A stretch of 64,000 nucleotides of DNA, taken from positions 496,001 to 560,000 of the forward strand of contig MEFY01000001.1 in assembly GCA_001725325.1 (NCBI GenBank). The letters run 5' to 3'. The DNA is from Leifsonia sp. SCN 70-46. GTDB lineage: Bacteria > Actinomycetota > Actinomycetes > Actinomycetales > Microbacteriaceae. A model generated the notes under the pieces. That model worked only from the letters and a program-made list of their open reading frames with translations. It was not told the DNA's origin and did not search any database. The translations under genes were made by a program, and so were the position numbers. This document shows, piece by piece, positions 8,136-16,593 of this stretch (position 1 is the first letter of the stretch; the number at the start of each line of letters is the position of its first letter).

Positions 8136-8644
8136 GGGGCGTCCCCGTACTCGGCGCACTCGCACACGGCCGGGCTCCATGCGGAGCGCTCGAGCGCGAG
8201 GTCCCCGATGGGGTTTACGCCGGGGCCCGCCGCGAGGGCGTGGCCGACGAGCGCATGCAGGCACTTGACGCGGTCGGGCATGCCGCCCGCCGAGATGCCG
8301 GCGATCTCGTCGACGGAGCCGTACGTCGCGCGGTCGGCGAGGTACGACTCGTGCGCTGCGCGGTACTGCGCGGCGACGTCGTCGACGAGCAGGGCGGCGA
8401 GGCCGGGCATGTCGCCCTCGGCCTCGAGGGTCGAGACCGCGGCGGTCGCCGCGGGATGCGTGAGGTAGTAGAACGTGGGGAACGGCGTGCCGTCGTGCAG
8501 CCGCGGCCTCGTCGAGACGACGGTCGGGGCGCCGCACACGCAGCGCGCGGCGATCCCCACGACATCGCGGGCCGGGCGGCCGAGCTGGCGGGAGACCGTG
8601 CGCACGTCGGCCTCGGTGGGCTCCTCGAACGGCGGGCGGGTCAC
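8132..8644 (-). CDS. DUF501 domain protein
   Basis: 170 residues, matching the actinobacterial DUF501 family. It has cysteines in ARCVCGAPTVVSTRP and in the C-terminal AVCECAEYG, plus a phenylalanine/tyrosine-rich FPTFYYLTHP core. The cysteines could hold a metal, but that is inference. It overlaps both neighbours by 4 bases, giving strict co-translation with the FtsB-like protein before it and the protease after it. The conserved position beside a divisome protein suggests a cell-envelope role; no activity is known to me. Confidence 0.85.
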   Translation of the reverse strand: MTRPPFEEPTEADVRTVSRQLGRPARDVVGIAARCVCGAPTVVSTRPRLHDGTPFPTFYYLTHPAATAAVSTLEAEGDMPGLAALLVDDVAAQYRAAHESYLADRATYGSVDEIAGISAGGMPDRVKCLHALVGHALAAGPGVNPIGDLALERSAWSPAVCECAEYGDAP

Positions 8645-9132
8645 TGGGCGCCTCCCGTGAGCTGGTCGGGCGTGGCATCCGTGAGGCCCGCCGTGTAGAC
8701 GGACGACAGCAGCGTGCGCACCCAGTCGACCTGCGTGGTCTGGATCTGCGTGCTGATCGGCTGCCCGTCGGAGGTCGTCGTGCCGTCCGCCTCGCCCACG
8801 ACGAGGTAGCTCACATCGCCGGGGAACACGTAGAACAGCCGCTCGCGCGCCTGCGCCTCGATGTAGGCGGGGTCGCTCCAGCGCGCGACATCCTCGTTGA
8901 GGTCGTCCATCGACTTCTTGGTCTCGTCGACGGCCGCCTGGAGGGCCGCGATCTGCTGGCGCTGCTCGATGAGGATGCGCAGGTTGGGTGCGAGCACGAT
9001 GACCGCGAGGATGACGAGGACGAGCATGAGCACCGTGAACCCGGAGAGCCGGATGGTGCGCAGCCAGTGCTCGGGTGCCGTCTCCTCGGGCAGGCGGACG
9101 GGGATGCGCTCTGTCCTCGGTCGCCTGGCCAT
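8641..9132 (-). CDS. FtsB/DivIC-like septum formation initiator
   Basis: 163 residues: a basic cytoplasmic N-terminus, one membrane segment at about residues 31-48, then a coiled coil (about 50-85, EQRQQIAALQAAVDETKKSM) and a conserved PAYIEAQARERLFYVFPGD segment typical of DivIC/FtsB. A Thr/Gln-rich tail of about 50 residues follows. The family links FtsL and FtsQ in the divisome. It lies directly downstream of enolase, the usual actinobacterial order, and overlaps DUF501 by 4 bases. Confidence 0.9.
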   Translation of the reverse strand: MARRPRTERIPVRLPEETAPEHWLRTIRLSGFTVLMLVLVILAVIVLAPNLRILIEQRQQIAALQAAVDETKKSMDDLNEDVARWSDPAYIEAQARERLFYVFPGDVSYLVVGEADGTTTSDGQPISTQIQTTQVDWVRTLLSSVYTAGLTDATPDQLTGGAQ

Positions 9133-9146
9133 GGGTTAACCCTAAA

Positions 9147-9186
9147 GCGGATCGAGCCTGCCGAGATCTCGACAGGCTCGATCCGC
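9147..9186 (-). terminator. Hairpin after enolase
   Basis: Arms 9147-9160 and 9173-9186 pair perfectly over 14 bases around a 12-base loop that is itself nearly palindromic. It lies between the enolase stop and the FtsB-like start on the same strand, so it may lower rather than block read-through. Only a short CTTTAG follows on the minus strand. Confidence 0.6.
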
Positions 9187-9195
9187 CGGGGTGAT

Positions 9196-10491
<1,296 letters not shown>

Positions 10492-10534
10492 CTAGAGAAT
10501 TCGTGGGACCGAGAGTGGTGGTGGTCCCCTGCAA

Positions 10535-10540
10535 ATCCTA
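10535..10540 (-). promoter_or_regulatory. -10 element upstream of enolase
   Basis: On the minus strand TGGCTAGGAT carries an extended -10 hexamer TAGGAT. It sits about 60 bases before the GTG of eno, so this gene has a real leader, unlike many neighbours. Confidence 0.45.
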
Positions 10541-10582
10541 GCCACGCGCGCAGCAGCCGGTTGAACCGGTCCGGCGCCCACG

Positions 10583-11854
10583 TCAACCCAGCGCGCGCCA
10601 CTCCCCCACGCCGCCGTCGGCGTCGACGGGCGCCCACGCCGAGAACCCGGACCCCTCGAGCTGCTCGAGCAGGGGCTTGACGTTCTTGGGGCGCTTCTCG
10701 AGGCGCACGCGCTTGCCCTCGGCGACGAGCAGCGCCTGGGCGCGCAGGAGGACAGCGGGGTCGACGTCCGCGTCGTGCACGAGCGCGACGGCCTCGCGGG
10801 CGGCGTCGCCGTCGAGCTCCACGAGGTCGACGATGCGCTCGAAGCCCAGCGAGAAGCCCGCGGCCGGCACATCCTGGCCCAGGAAGCGGCCGATCATGCC
10901 GTCGTAGCGCCCCCCGCCGCCGAGGGAGTAGCTCTCGGTCGGGTGGGCGACCTCGAAGATCGCGCCCGTGTAGTAGCCCATACCCCGCACGAGCCACGCG
11001 TCGAACGTGACGATGTCGCGCCCGACCACCGCGTTGACCGTCTCGCCGATCGCCGCGAGCTCCGCGACGGCGGTCTCGTCGACGCCCTCGGGCAGGAATT
11101 TGCGGATCGCCGCCTCGCCGAAGGGCAGGTGCTCCAGGGTCGTGGGGCGGCGGAAGAAGGCGTCGAGCGCGTCGACCGGGCCTGCCGGGAAACCGCGGTC
11201 GCGCAGCTCGGTGATGACGCCGTCGTGCCCGATCTTGTCGAGCTTGTCGACGGTGATGAACACGGGCTCGTGCTCCTTGGGCGGGAAGCCGAGGATCGTG
11301 AGCGTGCTCGTGAGCAGGCGGCGGTCGTTGACGCGGATGCTGCAGCCCTCGAGCCCGAGCGCGTCGAGGGTGGCGACCGTCGCCGTGATGAGCTCGATCT
11401 CGGCGATGCCGCCGGGCTCGCCGATGATGTCGATGTCGCACTGGATGAACTGGCGGTAGCGGCCCTTCTGCGGGCGCTCCGCGCGCCACACGGGCGCCAT
11501 CTGGATCGACCGGAACACGGTGGGCAGCTCGCCGCGGTGCGACGCGTAGAAGCGCGCGAGCGGCACGGTGAGGTCGAAGCGCAGGCCGAGGTCGGCGAGG
11601 TCGAGCGCCTCCGTTGCCGCGTGCAGGTCGTCGGCCGTGAGGCCGCGCTTGAGCACGCCGAACGCGAGCTTCTCGTTGTCGCCGCCGAGCCCCGCGTGGA
11701 GGCGGTCGCTGTCCTCCATGACGGGCGTCTCGATCTCGTCGAACCCGCGCCCGGTGAAGCTCGAACGGATGACGGACAGCACGCGCTCGCGCTGGGCCTT
11801 CTCGGCCGGGAGGAAGTCGCGCATGCCGCGGGGCGGGTTGACGGGAGAAGCCAT
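10583..11854 (-). CDS. hisS: Histidyl-tRNA synthetase
   Basis: 423 residues, class II synthetase that charges tRNA-His. Motif 1 region RGMRDFLP is at the N-terminus, motif 2 is WRAERPQKGRYRQF, the HisA boxes are LGGGGRYDG and GMGYYTG, and motif 3 is AGFSLGFERI. An anticodon-binding domain forms the last ~90 residues. I chose ATG at 11854 (MASPVNPPRGMRD), which fits homologues; an in-frame GTG 33 bases upstream would add 11 unconserved residues. It lies downstream of mazG on the same strand but 223 bases away, so it probably has its own promoter. Confidence 0.95.
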   Translation of the reverse strand: MASPVNPPRGMRDFLPAEKAQRERVLSVIRSSFTGRGFDEIETPVMEDSDRLHAGLGGDNEKLAFGVLKRGLTADDLHAATEALDLADLGLRFDLTVPLARFYASHRGELPTVFRSIQMAPVWRAERPQKGRYRQFIQCDIDIIGEPGGIAEIELITATVATLDALGLEGCSIRVNDRRLLTSTLTILGFPPKEHEPVFITVDKLDKIGHDGVITELRDRGFPAGPVDALDAFFRRPTTLEHLPFGEAAIRKFLPEGVDETAVAELAAIGETVNAVVGRDIVTFDAWLVRGMGYYTGAIFEVAHPTESYSLGGGGRYDGMIGRFLGQDVPAAGFSLGFERIVDLVELDGDAAREAVALVHDADVDPAVLLRAQALLVAEGKRVRLEKRPKNVKPLLEQLEGSGFSAWAPVDADGGVGEWRALG

Positions 11855-11892
11855 GCACCGATTCTCTCGCACGCGCCCGGTGCTCACGGGCC

Positions 11893-11910
11893 CTCCCCCG
11901 TTCGGGGGAG
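11893..11910 (+). terminator. Intrinsic terminator pointing right, inside the hisS leader
   Basis: A perfect CTCCCCCG/CGGGGGAG hairpin with a 2-base loop is followed on the plus strand by ATTTCTTCTGCTTTTCT, the form of a factor-independent terminator. No plus-strand gene precedes it, so it would stop antisense transcription through hisS. On the minus strand it is a hairpin in the hisS leader. Confidence 0.5.
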
Positions 11911-12039
11911 ATTTCTTCTGCTTTTCTCCGCGTGTCGAAATCCGAACGGGACACTTATGTCGATCCGATGCGATTAAATCGTCCTAACGAACCGGACGGT
12001 CGGGTAATCCTTCCGGTTCCCAGGTTCCACTCGAACCTT

Positions 12040-12072
12040 GATGCCCCCTCCATTCGGGTTGGAGGGGGCATC
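12040..12072 (-). terminator. Hairpin after mazG
   Basis: A 12-base perfect stem (12040-12051 with 12061-12072) around a 9-base loop begins 6 bases after the mazG stop codon. No T-run follows on the minus strand, so it may act with Rho or as a 3' stabiliser. Confidence 0.6.
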
Positions 12073-12077
12073 GCTCG

Positions 12078-12719
12078 TTAACCGATTGACTCGCTCGCGC
12101 GGATGTCGTCCTGCAGACGTCGCAGCGCGGTGCGCAGGGCGCGCTCCGAGTCGAGACCGCGAGCCTTCGCCGAGGCGACCATGCCGAGCAGGGCGTCACC
12201 CAGCTCGTCCTCCGACGCGGGCGCGTCGCCGGCCTCGACGACCACGCCCACCTTCTCCGCCCGGCCGAGGAGCTTGTCGGCGAGGGCGAGCGCGGGCATC
12301 GCCTGCGGGATGCCGTCGAGCACGCTCGTGCGGCTCGGCTTCTCCGTCTTCTTCACCTCGTCCCACAGGGCGCGGACGTCGTCGGCGGTCTCGGCGGTGC
12401 CCTCGCCGAACACGTGGGGATGCCGGCCGATCATCTTGCGCGTCATGTGCTCGGCGACGTCCTCGAGCGTGAACTGCCCGGCCTCCGCCGCGATGTCGGA
12501 GTGGAACACCACCTGGTAGAGCACGTCGCCGAGCTCCTCGACCATCTCGTCGCGGCCGCCGGACTCGATGGCGTCGATGAGCTCGTAGGTCTCCTCGACG
12601 AGGTACTGGACGAGCGACCCGTGGGTCTGCTCACGGTCCCACGCGCACCCGCCCGGGGCGCGCAGCCGCTCGAGCACCGCGATGAGTTCGTCGAGCTTCG
12701 GGTGGGGCGCGTCGGTCAT
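12078..12719 (-). CDS. mazG: MazG nucleoside triphosphate pyrophosphohydrolase
   Basis: 213 residues. It has the MazG metal-binding helices EETYELIDA and EELGDVLYQVVFHSD, preceded by GCAWDREQTHGSLVQYLVEE. These enzymes hydrolyse non-canonical or excess NTPs to NMP plus pyrophosphate. Only one MazG domain plus a C-terminal acidic extension is present, shorter than the two-domain E. coli protein and usual for actinobacteria. It is transcribed divergently from the small ORF and nuclease at 12746-13362. Confidence 0.92.
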   Translation of the reverse strand: MTDAPHPKLDELIAVLERLRAPGGCAWDREQTHGSLVQYLVEETYELIDAIESGGRDEMVEELGDVLYQVVFHSDIAAEAGQFTLEDVAEHMTRKMIGRHPHVFGEGTAETADDVRALWDEVKKTEKPSRTSVLDGIPQAMPALALADKLLGRAEKVGVVVEAGDAPASEDELGDALLGMVASAKARGLDSERALRTALRRLQDDIRASESIG

Positions 12720-12732
12720 GCGCCCAGCCTGC

Positions 12733-12738
12733 CAGACT
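12733..12738 (+). promoter_or_regulatory. -10 element before the 32-residue ORF
   Basis: CAGACT ends 7 bases before the GTG at 12746, the same spacing as the other leaderless promoters in this window. Confidence 0.4.
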
Positions 12739-12745
12739 CGTGGGT

Positions 12746-12844
12746 GTGAACTCCGGACCGCGCCCCCTCATCCTCGTGCTCCTCACGCTCGCGGCGATCG
12801 CGGCGGGCATCATCGTCGCGCGGCTCTCGGGCGTGGGCGGCTGA
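12746..12844 (+). CDS. Small single-pass membrane protein (32 residues)
   Basis: A GTG-started frame encodes NSGPRPLILV followed by an almost wholly hydrophobic helix and ending ARLSGVGG. Support comes from three things: a -10 hexamer 7 bases upstream, a stop codon overlapping the next ATG by one base (TGATG), and a membrane-helix composition not expected by chance. It is probably co-translated with the membrane-anchored nuclease. I do not recognise a family. Confidence 0.55.
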   Translation: MNSGPRPLILVLLTLAAIAAGIIVARLSGVGG

Positions 12845-13362
12845 TGCGCAAGGTCGTCGGCGCGGTGCTCATCGTGCTCGTGCTCGCGGCTGTCGCCTAC
12901 TTCGGCGTGGCGTCGCAGCAGCCCGCGGCCGCGCCGCGCCCCGCACCCTCTACCGCCGACGGGATCCCCGCCGGAGCCACCGGGGCCGTGGTCGAGTACG
13001 TGCACGACGGCGACACCCTCTTCCTCGACGACGGCCGCAAGGTGCGCCTCCTCGGTGTCAACACCCCGGAGATCGGCGAGCACCTCGAGTGCTACGGTCC
13101 CGAGGCGACCGACCTGCTGCGCTCGCTCCTGCCCGAGGGCGCCCCGGTGTGGGTCGTGCACGACGTCGAGCCGCTCGACCAGTACGGCCGCTCCCTCCTC
13201 TTCGTGTACACCGCCGACGGCCTCAACGTGAACCTCGAGCTGTTGCGGGAGGGGGCCGCCGAGGTCGAGATGTACAAGCCCAACGTGCTGCTGCGCGACG
13301 AGGTCTACGCCGCTCAGGACGCCGCCCGCGACGCCCGACTCGGGCTCTGGGGCGCCTGCTAG
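12844..13362 (+). CDS. Membrane-anchored thermonuclease (SNase family)
   Basis: 172 residues: an N-terminal membrane anchor or signal (about 4-25), an Ala/Pro linker, then a staphylococcal nuclease-type OB fold. The catalytic set is visible: VHDGDTLFL, the first arginine in KVRLLGVNTPEIGE with its general-base glutamate, CYGPEATDLL, and the second arginine in DQYGRSLLFVY. It is likely exported or membrane-facing and degrades DNA or RNA with Ca2+. It overlaps the 32-residue ORF by one base. Confidence 0.9.
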   Translation: MRKVVGAVLIVLVLAAVAYFGVASQQPAAAPRPAPSTADGIPAGATGAVVEYVHDGDTLFLDDGRKVRLLGVNTPEIGEHLECYGPEATDLLRSLLPEGAPVWVVHDVEPLDQYGRSLLFVYTADGLNVNLELLREGAAEVEMYKPNVLLRDEVYAAQDAARDARLGLWGAC

Positions 13363-13409
13363 GCAGCACGGCGCACGGGGGAGACGTCTGGCGACGCCGC
13401 CCCCTCCGC

Positions 13410-14447
13410 TCAGAACCTCTGGAAGATCCAGTCGGGCAGCGCGCCCGACCCGAGCATCGTGTCGAGCAGCTGCCCCATGCCGTACTCCGGCGCGAGCGCG
13501 CGGACCTCGTCGACGTGCTTGCCCGCCGCCGAGCCACGACCGAGCGCCCACGTGAGCCACGCGAGCATGCACAGCGGGGCGGGTCGGGCCGAGTCGTCCG
13601 CCCGCGCGATGACGGCGGTGAGGAGCGCGACGGCGGTCTCGATGCGGTCACGGTCGGGGGCGGGGCCCCGGCCGAGCATGAGCTCCGCGGCGAGCTCGTC
13701 AACGTCGGGGTAGGACTTGCGCGCCTCGAGGGCCGCGCACGTGTCGGCGGTCCAGAGCGCGTCGCCGAGGTCGAGGCCGAACGCCCACTGGAGCATGACG
13801 ACGTCGCGCACCGGCGGAGCCTGCACGGCCAGGAGCAGGAGCGCGGCCGCATCCTCGAACTCGGAGCCGGTCCACGAGAGCGCGCGCTCCGCGAAGAAGG
13901 GCAGGTCGTCGAGGGGTTCGAGCTCGTCGTCGGCCTCGGGCTGCGCGAGCCGCGCGAGGTGGTCGGCCATGCGGCGGCAGGCGAGCTCGTCGGCGCGGGG
14001 CACGCGGTCGGGGACCTCGGCGGGCGGTTCGAGCCCGAGGGCCCGCGTCGCCGCCTCGACCTCCGCGCGCGGGTGGACGCGCCGGTCGGGATCGAGGTGG
14101 GAGCTCCAGCCGTCCGAGCCGAGCGCGAGGGCATCCCGCACCGGGAAGCCCGCCCGGCGGAACGCGCTCACGAGCGTGCCCAGCAACTGCTCGTGGGCGT
14201 CGGCGGGGGCCTCCGAGCAGACGATGGGCACGACGTCGTCTGCCCCCTCGATGCGGCAGAACGTGCCCACCGCCGTCGCGGCGAACGTGCCGATGCCCGA
14301 GCGCGGGATGTCGAACCGCAGCGCCGCGTGCGTGCGCTTGCCGCGGAAGGCGATGAGCGCCACGCTCTCGCGCGGGTCGCGACCCACGAGCTCGGGCAGC
14401 GCGGCAAGCAGGTCGGCGGGGGTCGCCTTGCGGATGATCGTCGTCAT
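13410..14447 (-). CDS. DUF4192 domain protein
   Basis: 345 residues matching actinobacterial DUF4192: an N-terminal ATPADLLAALPELVGRDP, followed by the hallmark ESVALIAFRG and an alternating helical C-terminal half. No catalytic motif can be named. I chose ATG at 14447 because the conserved region begins there; the longer upstream frame is antisense to the recQ start. It converges on the nuclease with a 47-base gap, and diverges from recQ. Function unknown. Confidence 0.85.
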   Translation of the reverse strand: MTTIIRKATPADLLAALPELVGRDPRESVALIAFRGKRTHAALRFDIPRSGIGTFAATAVGTFCRIEGADDVVPIVCSEAPADAHEQLLGTLVSAFRRAGFPVRDALALGSDGWSSHLDPDRRVHPRAEVEAATRALGLEPPAEVPDRVPRADELACRRMADHLARLAQPEADDELEPLDDLPFFAERALSWTGSEFEDAAALLLLAVQAPPVRDVVMLQWAFGLDLGDALWTADTCAALEARKSYPDVDELAAELMLGRGPAPDRDRIETAVALLTAVIARADDSARPAPLCMLAWLTWALGRGSAAGKHVDEVRALAPEYGMGQLLDTMLGSGALPDWIFQRF

Positions 14448-14538
14448 GCGCCGATCATGGCGCGCGAGGATGCCCGCCCCTCCCCCGATCGCACGACCTG
14501 TGGACAGCCCGTCGGACGCCCCTGTCACACTGGACGGG

Positions 14539-16593
14539 ATGCCCACCCACAGCGACGCCCTGTCCATCCTCCGCACGCTCGTCGGCCGCGACGACGCCGA
14601 GTTCCACGAGGGCCAGTTCGAGGCGATCTCGGCGCTCGTCGACGACCACGCGCGAGCGCTCGTCGTGCAGCGCACCGGGTGGGGCAAGTCGGCCGTGTAC
14701 TTCGTCGCGACGCTGCTGCTGCGGCAGCGCGGCGCGGGGCCCACCATCCTCGTATCGCCCCTGCTCGCGCTCATGCGCGACCAGATCGCCGCCGCGGCCC
14801 GGGCAGGCGTGCGCGCCGTCGCGATCAACTCCACGAACCCGCACGAGTGGGCGGGCATCCAGCAGGCCATCGCCGCCGACGAGGTCGATGTGCTGCTCGT
14901 GTCGCCCGAGCGCCTCAACAACCCCGCGTTCCGCGAGCAGCAGCTGCCCGAGCTCGTGCGCCGCACGGGCATGCTCGTGGTCGACGAGGCCCACTGCATC
15001 AGCGACTGGGGCCACGACTTCAGGCCCGACTACCGCCGCCTCCGCGACCTCATCGCCGAGCTGCCCACGACGGTCCCCGTGCTCGCGACCACCGCGACGG
15101 CGAACTCGCGCGTGGTCGCCGACGTCGCCGAGCAGCTCGGCGGCGCCCTCACGATCCGCGGCCCGCTCGCGCGCAAGTCGCTGCGCCTCGGCGTGCTCAG
15201 GCTCCCCGACGCCGCGGCCCGTCTCGCGTGGCTCCTCACCCACCTGCGCGACCTCCCGGGCAGCGGAATCATCTACACGCTCACGGTCTCGGCCGCCGAG
15301 AACACGGCCCGTCTGCTGCGCGAGGCCGGGCACGACGTGCACGCCTACACGGGCCAGACCGACACCGCCGAGCGTGAGGTGCTCGAGCAGCGCCTCAAAG
15401 ACAACGGGCTCAAAGCGCTCATCGCCACGAGCGCGCTCGGCATGGGCTTCGACAAGCCCGACCTCGGCTTCGTGCTGCACCTTGGCGCGCCGAGCTCCCC
15501 CGTCGCGTACTACCAGCAGGTCGGCCGCGCGGGCCGCGCCACCGACAACGCCGACGTGCTGCTCCTGCCCGGCCCCGAGGATGAGGCGATCTGGCACTAC
15601 TTCGCGACGGCCTCGATGCCGTCGCAGGCGCGCGCGGAGGCCGTGATCCGCGAGCTCGACGACGAGCCCACGTCGACGCCCGCCCTCGAGGCGCGCGTCG
15701 ACATCCGGCGCACCCCGCTCGAGCTCCTGCTGAAGGTGCTCGACGTCGACGGCGCCGTGCGCAAGGTGCAGGGCGGCTGGATCGCGACCGGGCAGCCGTG
15801 GACCTACGACCGCGAGCGCTACGAGCGCATCGCCGCCGAGCGCGAGGCCGAGCAGCAGCACATGCTCGACTACGAGACGACGTCGGAGTGCCGCATGGCC
15901 TACCTGCAGCGGGCGCTCGACGATCCGACCGCGGCGCCGTGCGGGCGCTGCGACACCTGCGCGGGGGCGTGGTTCCCGACGGACGTGGGCGAGGATGCCT
16001 CGGCGGCCGCATCCTCGTCGCTCGAGCGGGTGGGCGTGCCGGTCGACCCGCGCGCGCAGTGGCCCGTGGGCTCGCCCCTCGCGCGCGGCACCATCGCCCC
16101 GGCGGAGCGCGCGCTCGAGGGCCGCGCCCTCGCCCGTCTCACCGACCTCGGCTGGGGAAACACCCTGCGCACGCTCTTCGCGTCGCCCGACGCGCCCGCG
16201 ACGCCGGCCCTGCTGAAGGCCTGCGTGAGCGTGCTCGCCGAGTGGGGCTGGGAGACGCGCCCCGCCGCGGTGGTGTCGCTGCCGTCGCGATCGCGGCCGC
16301 TGCTCGTCGACTCGGTGGCGCGCGGACTCGCGGGGGCGGGAAAGCTGCCCTACCTGGGCGCGCTCGACTACATCGCCCCGCCGAGCGGCGGCCCCGGCGG
16401 CAACAGCGCCTTCCGGCTCGCGCAGGTCATGGGCGCCTTCGCCGTCCCCGCCTCGATGGAGCTCCCCGACGGCCCTGTCCTCCTCGTCGACGACCTCGCC
16501 GACAGCCGCTGGACCCTCACGGTCGCGGCACGCGCGCTGCGCCAGGCCGGCGCGGGCGGCGTGCTGCCGTTCGTTGTCGCGGTGCGCGGCTAG
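14539..16593 (+). CDS. recQ: RecQ-family DNA helicase with C-terminal phosphoribosyltransferase-like domain
   Basis: 684 residues. The superfamily 2 helicase core has Walker A QRTGWGKSAVYF, DEAH box VVDEAHCISDWGHDFRPDY, motif III TTATAN, and motif VI QQVGRAGRA. A RecQ-type zinc site follows (ECRMAYLQ, then CGRCDTC). The last ~90 residues carry a PRPP-binding loop, VLLVDDLADSRWTLT at about 648-662, as in ComF-like phosphoribosyltransferases. It unwinds DNA 3' to 5'; the role of the extra domain is unknown. There is a possible leaderless start (CACACT 7 bases upstream). It converges with the MFS gene, the two stop codons sharing CTAG. Confidence 0.92.
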   Translation: MPTHSDALSILRTLVGRDDAEFHEGQFEAISALVDDHARALVVQRTGWGKSAVYFVATLLLRQRGAGPTILVSPLLALMRDQIAAAARAGVRAVAINSTNPHEWAGIQQAIAADEVDVLLVSPERLNNPAFREQQLPELVRRTGMLVVDEAHCISDWGHDFRPDYRRLRDLIAELPTTVPVLATTATANSRVVADVAEQLGGALTIRGPLARKSLRLGVLRLPDAAARLAWLLTHLRDLPGSGIIYTLTVSAAENTARLLREAGHDVHAYTGQTDTAEREVLEQRLKDNGLKALIATSALGMGFDKPDLGFVLHLGAPSSPVAYYQQVGRAGRATDNADVLLLPGPEDEAIWHYFATASMPSQARAEAVIRELDDEPTSTPALEARVDIRRTPLELLLKVLDVDGAVRKVQGGWIATGQPWTYDRERYERIAAEREAEQQHMLDYETTSECRMAYLQRALDDPTAAPCGRCDTCAGAWFPTDVGEDASAAASSSLERVGVPVDPRAQWPVGSPLARGTIAPAERALEGRALARLTDLGWGNTLRTLFASPDAPATPALLKACVSVLAEWGWETRPAAVVSLPSRSRPLLVDSVARGLAGAGKLPYLGALDYIAPPSGGPGGNSAFRLAQVMGAFAVPASMELPDGPVLLVDDLADSRWTLTVAARALRQAGAGGVLPFVVAVRG

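Noticed and set aside
9147-9186. Hairpin after eno as part of a mobile repeat
   Set aside because: Its arms do not recur at the other inverted repeats in the window, so a local terminator is the simpler reading.
11974-12030. 18-residue frame on the minus strand (reads EPGNRKDYPTVRFVRTI after GTG) with a weak AAGG site
   Set aside because: It overlaps hairpin-forming sequence between mazG and hisS, has no promoter I can defend and is too short to judge without comparison; worth a conservation check only.
13363-13409. Possible G-rich/C-rich hairpin between the nuclease and DUF4192
   Set aside because: Pairing is short and interrupted; I could not support a defined terminator.
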